A stretch of DNA of 5,214 nucleotides. Source: Thermodesulfatator atlanticus (lineage in GTDB: Bacteria; Desulfobacterota; Thermodesulfobacteria; Thermodesulfobacteriales; Thermodesulfatatoraceae). Location of the stretch: positions 1 to 5,214 of the forward strand of contig DROK01000278.1 in the NCBI GenBank assembly GCA_011321895.1. The letters run 5' to 3'. The notes under the pieces are model-generated. The model did not search any database and had not been told where the DNA came from. It worked only from the letters and a program-made list of their open reading frames with translations. Positions 1 to 5,214 of this stretch are shown here, one piece after another. The position numbers and the translations under genes are program-made. Each line of letters starts with the position of its first letter. Position 1 is the first letter of the stretch.

Positions 1-64
1 GATAGAGATATTCTATCTTTTCTTTAAAATATGGAACTATGTTCTCAATATTTTTGAGAGACAT
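1..64 (-). CDS. Partial gene, N-terminal 21 codons of an unrecognised protein
   Basis: An open frame starts with ATG at 64-62 and runs off the left edge, giving 21 residues that begin MSLKNIENIVPYF and go on with a charged, helix-like stretch rich in K, E, I and Y. An AAGGA Shine-Dalgarno at 77-73 lies 8 nt before the ATG, which is good spacing and is the main reason to call a real gene here. An in-frame stop lies upstream at 121-119, so the start is bounded. The function cannot be read from so few residues. Short amphipathic N-termini of this kind occur in small nucleotidyltransferase (MNT-type) proteins, but nothing here proves that. Composition is far more AT-rich than the metabolic genes to the right, suggesting a different origin. 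Confidence 0.5.
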   Translation of the reverse strand, partial: MSLKNIENIVPYFKEKIEYLY

Positions 65-348
65 ATTAATTTTCCTTGATAATTCCAAAATAATATTATT
101 CGCCTTTATAATGTGGTTTTATATTTCGAGTTTGAATATGAAAAGGCTCTTGAAAAATATAATTTATCTTTTTTTCAAAAAAATTTTTGTCAATCATATG
201 TTATGTCTATTATTTAATAATAATTTTAATTATCTTTTGTTAAGGTCTTTAATCAAAATTTTTTAAAAATTTTTATGTAATTATTCAGTGTTTCGTGCGT
301 TTAACTAAATTAACTAAAAACTTAAATTTTAGAATTGTGAAATTTTGG
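65..348. other. AT-rich gene-free region with A/T tracts
   Basis: No convincing gene is present here; all minus-strand frames are broken by frequent stops. G+C is about 20 percent over 1-340 by hand count. The stretch holds a 7T-C-7A run at 169-183, and at 255-274 two consecutive 10-nt A-tract/T-tract blocks that repeat with roughly the helical period, so the DNA may be intrinsically curved. A TTGACA hexamer on the minus strand (193-188) with a weak GATAAA 19 nt downstream (168-163) could serve the partial gene at the left edge, but in such AT-rich DNA this is weak evidence. No G/C-stem terminator is seen after the YkgJ-family gene. Confidence 0.6.
301..318. repeat. Short tandem repeat, 2 x 9 bp
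   Basis: The unit TTAACTAAA occurs twice in direct tandem, close to the sharp composition change near 345. It is short and AT-rich, so it may be chance, an operator half-site pair, or a trace of an insertion event. Confidence 0.35.
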
Positions 349-762
349 CTATTTTTGCCCGGAATTGGAGGGTTTTGGGGAGGACGGAAGTAGTTTTTTT
401 ACATCCTCCCAGGAGGCTTCGGGTGAAAAACCAGGGCAGGTGCGGCGTATGATCTCAAAACTCTCCCTGTCTTTCAGGATACTGGGGTGGAGGGGCCATT
501 GTTTACAATGGAAGGGTTTTACGGGATGAATAAGGCAGAGGCTTTCTTTTTCTTGATAAAAGATACAGTGTCCGGCTACCGTTTTCATCTCCACCCGGCG
601 ACCCCGCTTTACGGTATATTTTTCCAGAAATTCTTCCAGTTTGAGTCCCAGATAGGAAGCGATTTGTTCCTGCTCTTCAGGGGACAGCGAGACCGTACTC
701 TCTCCCTGACAACAAAAGCCACATCTTTTGCATTCAAAGACCTTGGCTTTATCCGTTTTCAT
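349..762 (-). CDS. YkgJ-family cysteine-cluster protein
   Basis: This 137-residue protein carries the cysteine pattern of the YkgJ (UPF0153) family: C11-x2-C14-x2-C17-C18 near the N-terminus, then C66, C76, C86 in a VKPFHCKQWPL context, and C109. Family members are small soluble proteins thought to bind a metal or Fe-S cluster; no reaction is firmly established. The ATG at 762-760 lies inside the 3' end of queC, giving a 14-nt overlap. No Shine-Dalgarno is visible before it (the upstream bases are CCCTATCCCTT), so translation probably depends on coupling to queC. It is the last gene of the block; the tail after the last cysteine is short and rich in P, S and K. The family call is firm and the function unknown. 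A role beside QueC or in SAM metabolism would be inference from position only. Confidence 0.85.
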   Translation of the reverse strand: MKTDKAKVFECKRCGFCCQGESTVSLSPEEQEQIASYLGLKLEEFLEKYTVKRGRRVEMKTVAGHCIFYQEKESLCLIHPVKPFHCKQWPLHPSILKDRESFEIIRRTCPGFSPEASWEDVKKLLPSSPKPSNSGQK

Positions 763-1419
763 AAGGGATAGGGTCTTTCAGGCCGGCTTCGCGGAAACCT
801 TTAAGACGCAGGAGGCAGGATTCACAGCGCCCACAGGCCACGTCTTCTCGTTGGTAACAGGACCAGGTCAGGTGGAGGGGGGCCCCCAATTTTTGTCCAA
901 GTTTTACGATTTCCGCCTTGGTCAGGTTAATGAGCGGGGTCTCAATGAGGATTTCCGTCTCCGGTCTGGTGCCTTCTTTAATGACCTGGTTGTAGGCGGT
1001 GAAAAAGGAAGCGCGACAGTCCGGATACCCGGAGAAATCCACCTGGCTGGCCCCGATAAAAATCCGTTTGGCCCCCAGGACTTCCCCCCAGGAAACAGCA
1101 ATGGCCAGAAAATGGGCGTTTCGGAAGGGGACATACGTGATGGGAATGCGGTCTGGCGAGGGCTCATCTTCAGGCACGGCGATATTGGGGTCGGTGAGGG
1201 CCGAGCCGCCTATCTGTTTGAGGGCGGGAACCTCGGTAACTAAACGATGTTTGACCTTATAAAAATCAGCGATTTCATGGAAAGCACGCAGTTCCCGGGC
1301 CTCGGTGCGCTGGCCATAGTTGACGTGCAGAAAGGCAAGTTCATAATCCTGGGCGGCTACGGCCGCGGCCACGCAGGAATCAAGCCCCCCGCTTACCAGG
1401 CATACCGCTAGTGGTTTCA

Positions 1420-1420
<1 letters not shown>
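749..1420 (-). CDS. queC: 7-cyano-7-deazaguanine (preQ0) synthase QueC
   Basis: QueC converts 7-carboxy-7-deazaguanine, ATP and ammonia to preQ0, the precursor of queuosine in tRNA and of other deazaguanine products. The 223-residue protein has the usual family length. The ATP pyrophosphatase P-loop SGGLDS is at residues 10-15, NYGQR at about 34-38, VPFRNAHFL at about 97-105, and the zinc site is C188, C196, C199 and C202 (pattern C-x7-CGRC-x2-C). All key residues are present, so it looks functional. I choose the ATG at 1420-1418, which overlaps the ahcY stop as TGATG; a TTG one codon upstream (1423-1421) is possible but less likely. No strong Shine-Dalgarno is seen, so translational coupling with ahcY is likely. 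queD, queE and queF are not in this window and must be elsewhere. Confidence 0.95.
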
Positions 1421-3863
<2,443 letters not shown>

Positions 3864-3891
3864 ACTGCTCCCCCTTTTTCTTTGTGGCCGC

Positions 3892-3920
3892 TAGGTAACC
3901 AGGTATTGCCTAAGTGTCAA
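3892..3920 (-). promoter_or_regulatory. Candidate metK promoter with overlapping dyad
   Basis: On the minus strand a perfect TTGACA (3920-3915) is followed after 17 nt by TACCTA (3897-3892), a poor -10. A dyad covers the spacer and the -10: TAGGCAA and TTACCTA arms separated by 7 nt (3892-3912), with one mismatch between the arms. This could be an operator for a repressor of the metK-ahcY genes, or a short RNA hairpin. A perfect -35 with a weak -10 also fits a promoter that depends on an activator. The location, between the UPF0282 stop and the metK ribosome binding site, is appropriate, but the call rests on sequence pattern only. Confidence 0.4.
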
Positions 3921-3938
3921 GACGTTTCGGCGCAAAAT

Positions 3939-4805
3939 TTAATTTTTTCTACTAGCCTTATAACGCTCTTTGCGCAAGGCTTCTAAAAGCAGGGGTTCTT
4001 CGTTCATATATTCCGCCGCCGTGAGAACGCGGGTGCCCTGTTGCACGGCTACCTCTAAAATGGGCTTAGCCCAGTTTTTCCAGGCAAGATCACGCAGGGT
4101 GTGATGGTCGATTATTAAAGTCTTGAGGGGTAATTCAAGCAGTAGTTCCTGGAGCATCTTTTGGGCCCGCTTAAGAAAATCTAGGCCATATCTGGGCCCC
4201 AAATAAGTAGCCGGTCCGTCTAAAAAAAGGACCTGAGGCCGCATTTCTTTGATAAATGAGACGGCCTTTTCCTCGACCGGACCATTGAGGTCAGAAGAAT
4301 GAAGAAACCCGAATCCGTCTTCTTTGACAAAGACGCTCACCACGCCGCCGAAACGCCTTTCCGGGCCGTGGGTGAGGGAAGGGGAGAGGATGATCTGAGT
4401 GGTACCGGAGATGATTTCCTTTTCCTCGGCTGTTTCCCAAAAAATCTGGTTGCTCTCAAGGCGTTTTAAAAGTTCCCGGGCGCGCTGGGCCTGGTTGCGG
4501 TTTATGGCGTTAAATGGGTCTTTCAAGATGACCCTTTTGCCCTTGAAATCCTTGGCCCACTCTGGATCATAGTGATCGTAATGATAGTGGGTGATCACTA
4601 CCAGGTCGCATTCTTTGAGTTTTTGGCGAATTTTATCCTTTAGTTCCCTAAGCCTTTGCCATTCGATTTCATCTGGGGGTAAGCCGTATCTTTTTGGACC
4701 CAGGGCGGCACCAGGGTCTATCATCATGGTTAAATCCCTGGTGCGGATAAAAGTGGCCATAGAGCGGACGCCAAGACTTTCGGCGGCTAGGATTTCTATT
4801 TGCAT
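3939..4805 (-). CDS. Metallo-beta-lactamase-fold hydrolase, UPF0282 type
   Basis: This 288-residue soluble protein has the metallo-beta-lactamase metal-binding signature THYHYDHYDP (72-81; H73, H75, D77, H78), with further likely ligands H146 (SLTHGPE), D172 (HSSDLNGP) and H234/H235 (IIDHHTLRD). The N-terminal pattern (IEILAAESLGVRSMATFI, then MIDPGAALGPKRYGLPP) matches the UPF0282 family as I know it, most common in archaea and scattered in thermophilic bacteria; its substrate is unknown. The start at 4805-4803 fits the family N-terminus. However, it lies only 14 nt after the tRNA-Glu CCA end, and the bases before it (TCTTTCCCTTCCTT) are all pyrimidine, with no Shine-Dalgarno. It is probably transcribed with the tRNAs and released by tRNA processing. 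The family suggests a nuclease-like or small-molecule hydrolase; a tRNA-related role would be inference from position. Confidence 0.85.
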   Translation of the reverse strand: MQIEILAAESLGVRSMATFIRTRDLTMMIDPGAALGPKRYGLPPDEIEWQRLRELKDKIRQKLKECDLVVITHYHYDHYDPEWAKDFKGKRVILKDPFNAINRNQAQRARELLKRLESNQIFWETAEEKEIISGTTQIILSPSLTHGPERRFGGVVSVFVKEDGFGFLHSSDLNGPVEEKAVSFIKEMRPQVLFLDGPATYLGPRYGLDFLKRAQKMLQELLLELPLKTLIIDHHTLRDLAWKNWAKPILEVAVQQGTRVLTAAEYMNEEPLLLEALRKERYKASRKN

Positions 4806-4819
4806 AAGGAAGGGAAAGA

Positions 4820-4897
4820 TGGCGTCCCCGAGGGGATTTGAACCCCTGTTGCCGGCGTGAAAGGCCGGTGTCCTGGACCTGGCTAGACGACGGGGAC
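4820..4897 (-). tRNA. tRNA-Glu (anticodon UUC), CCA encoded
   Basis: Read on the minus strand, this 78-nt gene folds as a cloverleaf. The acceptor pairs GTCCCCG with CGGGGAC, followed by discriminator G and an encoded CCA (4822-4820). The anticodon stem CCGGC/GCCGG encloses the loop CTTTCAC with anticodon TTC, and the T arm is AGGGG-TTCAAAT-CCCCT. The D arm GTCTAG...AGGAC is the usual glutamate form. It lies 11 nt downstream of tRNA-Lys and probably shares its transcript. Confidence 0.97.
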
Positions 4898-4908
4898 ACC
4901 TTTTAATC

Positions 4909-4984
4909 TGGTGGGTCGGGCAGGACTCGAACCTGCGACTCTCGGCTTAAAAGGCCGATACTCTACCAACTGAGTTACCGACCC
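4909..4984 (-). tRNA. tRNA-Lys (anticodon UUU), CCA encoded
   Basis: A 76-nt minus-strand cloverleaf. The acceptor pairs GGGTCGG with CCGACCC, with discriminator A and encoded CCA (4911-4909). The D stem is ACTC/GAGT, the anticodon stem TCGGC/GCCGA encloses loop CTTTTAA (anticodon TTT), the variable loop is GAGTC, and the T arm is GCAGG-TTCGAGT-CCTGC. All pairs are intact. It is the first gene after the strong promoter at 5023-4995. Confidence 0.97.
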
Positions 4985-4994
4985 AGCGGCTCTA

Positions 4995-5023
4995 AAAATA
5001 ACGGGGGCTTGAGACGCTGTCAA
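4995..5023 (-). promoter_or_regulatory. Sigma-70-type promoter for the tRNA-led operon
   Basis: On the minus strand a perfect -35 TTGACA (5023-5018) is followed after exactly 17 nt by a -10 TATTTT (5000-4995; 4 of 6 to consensus). Transcription would start about 4988, only some 4 nt before the mature tRNA-Lys 5' end. It is the strongest promoter-like sequence in the window. With no terminator seen downstream, it may drive the tRNAs and also the UPF0282 gene and beyond. Confidence 0.7.
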
Positions 5024-5040
5024 CCCCCTTTGTTATGGGG

Positions 5041-5096
5041 TGTTATTGCTAGGCGATTTAGTCACCCCTAACTGCAAAGCAAAAATGTCACCCCCT
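5041..5096. mobile_element. Possible IS21-like terminal sequence (solo end)
   Basis: The 8-mer GTCACCCC occurs twice, at 5061-5068 and 5087-5094, each preceded by an A/T-rich arm containing a GCGA or GCAA core, with TAACTGCA between them. Spaced repeats of this kind (GTGACATTTT...GC...AGTTA...GGGGTGAC on the other strand) resemble the multiple terminal repeats of IS21-family elements, and TGTTA at 5041 could be the outer tip, since IS21-family ends start with TG. No istA or istB gene is present in the window, so it would be a leftover end, or part of the neighbouring element. The similarity is from memory and was not searched. Confidence 0.35.
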
Positions 5097-5097
5097 C

Positions 5098-5117
5098 CCA
5101 CGCATTTCAAAGCGTGG
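5098..5117. repeat. Perfect 6-bp-stem hairpin
   Basis: CCACGC and GCGTGG form a GC-rich stem around the 8-nt loop ATTTCAAA. It lies 17 nt past the transposase stop in the minus reading direction. A run of five T follows only about 12 nt after the stem, so it is not a canonical terminator, though it could act as a weak one or as a structural part of the insertion-sequence end. Confidence 0.4.
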
Positions 5118-5126
5118 AGATACTGT

Positions 5127-5206
5127 GTGGCCTGTCAATGAGTAGAAGCCAGGGCCATTTTGTAGTGGGCCCAGCAGATTAGGGCTAGCTTCCTCATACA
5201 GGCCAC
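5127..5206. repeat. Long bulged inverted repeat spanning the transposase 3' end
   Basis: Three paired blocks line up in order: GTGGCCTGT (5127-5135) with ACAGGCCAC (5198-5206), ATGAG (5138-5142) with CTCAT (5193-5197), and GAAGC (5145-5149) with GCTTC (5188-5192). This makes 19 bp of stem with two 2-nt bulges, both on the left arm. An inner GGGCC/GGCCC pair (5152-5156 with 5168-5172) can extend the fold. It covers the last codons and stop of the transposase fragment. Confidence 0.55.
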
Positions 5207-5214
5207 CAAAGCCA
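5135..5214 (-). CDS. IS110-family transposase, C-terminal end (partial)
   Basis: The frame enters from the right edge and ends at TGA (5137-5135), giving 25 complete codons that read ALVACMRKLALICWAHYKMA and end ASTH. The (V)ALVACMRKL block is a hallmark of the C-terminus of IS110/IS116/IS902-family transposases, which use an RNA-guided (bridge RNA) DEDD recombinase mechanism. Residues after it lack the usual ILNA...RDG/PW type ending, so this copy may be divergent or have an altered 3' end. Whether the element is intact depends on sequence beyond the window. It points toward the tRNA genes. Confidence 0.6.
   Translation of the reverse strand, partial: ALVACMRKLALICWAHYKMALASTH

Noticed and set aside
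39..266. Plus-strand 75-codon hydrophobic reading frame in the AT-rich region
   Set aside because: Its F/I/L/N/K-rich content is what random 20 percent G+C DNA encodes, there is no good Shine-Dalgarno, and it overlaps the better supported minus-strand gene start at 64.
325..347. Terminator after the YkgJ-family gene
   Set aside because: The only dyad is AAATTT...AAATTT, with no G/C pairs and no defined T-run; it is expected in AT-rich DNA.
728..1243. Plus-strand 171-codon open frame opposite queC
   Set aside because: Antisense shadow: queC on the other strand has every catalytic and zinc residue, and the plus-strand product has no recognisable motif.
3864..3938. SAM riboswitch before metK
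   Set aside because: The gap is only 75 nt including the ribosome binding site, and none of the helices or conserved cores of known SAM riboswitches can be found; only a short 7-bp-arm dyad is present.
4669..4899. Minus-strand open frame running through tRNA-Glu into the UPF0282 gene
   Set aside because: It translates the tRNA itself (the GFKSPRG pattern is a typical tRNA artefact) and lies out of frame with the real hydrolase gene.
4820..4984. Functional link of QueC to these two tRNAs through queuosine
   Set aside because: Queuosine is placed in GUN-anticodon tRNAs (Asp, Asn, His, Tyr), not in tRNA-Lys(UUU) or tRNA-Glu(UUC), so the shared locus does not imply that these tRNAs are its substrates.
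5098..5117. CRISPR repeat
   Set aside because: The palindromic 20-mer occurs once, with no spaced copies and no cas genes in the window.

Overview
The window is about 5.2 kb of bacterial chromosome. A compact core-metabolism block reads entirely on the minus strand. It lies between a very AT-rich, probably foreign segment on the left and the remains of insertion sequences on the right. In the direction of transcription (right to left) the order is: strong promoter, tRNA-Lys(UUU), tRNA-Glu(UUC), a metallo-beta-lactamase-fold protein of the UPF0282 type, metK (SAM synthetase), ahcY (adenosylhomocysteinase, archaeal/Thermotoga-like type), queC (preQ0 synthase), and a YkgJ-type cysteine-cluster protein. 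Spacing is tight: 11 nt between the tRNAs, 14 nt from the tRNA-Glu CCA end to the UPF0282 start, 75 nt before metK, 26 nt before ahcY, a TGATG overlap between ahcY and queC, and a 14-nt overlap between queC and the YkgJ gene. All seven genes could be one transcription unit, with a second candidate promoter just upstream of metK.

The functions connect loosely. MetK makes S-adenosylmethionine. AhcY removes the S-adenosylhomocysteine (or its inosyl form) left after methylation. QueC makes preQ0 for 7-deazaguanine modification, a pathway that uses SAM at other steps (QueE, QueA). The two tRNAs and the deazaguanine gene suggest a translation/RNA-modification theme, but the link between UPF0282 or YkgJ and these pathways is only positional.

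The left 345 bases have about 20 percent G+C by hand count, clearly lower than the genes next to them. They contain the first 21 codons of a minus-strand gene with a good ribosome binding site, cut off by the window edge, plus a gene-free A/T-tract region. The right 230 bases hold the tRNA promoter, a pair of spaced repeats resembling the end of an IS21-type element, a small hairpin, and the last 25 residues of an IS110-family transposase whose 3' end lies in a long bulged inverted repeat.

The organism is most likely a thermophilic or deep-branching anaerobic bacterium, perhaps a sulfate- or sulfur-metabolising Desulfobacterota/Thermodesulfobacteria type. This is inferred from the archaeal-type AhcY, the UPF0282 protein (commonest in archaea and a few thermophilic bacteria), bacterial sigma-70-like promoters and tRNA genes with encoded CCA; it is not proven. 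No complete novel system is visible. The points most worth a second look are the tRNA-to-protein junction with no Shine-Dalgarno, the divergent AhcY active site, the dyad over the metK promoter, and the layered insertion-sequence remnants.
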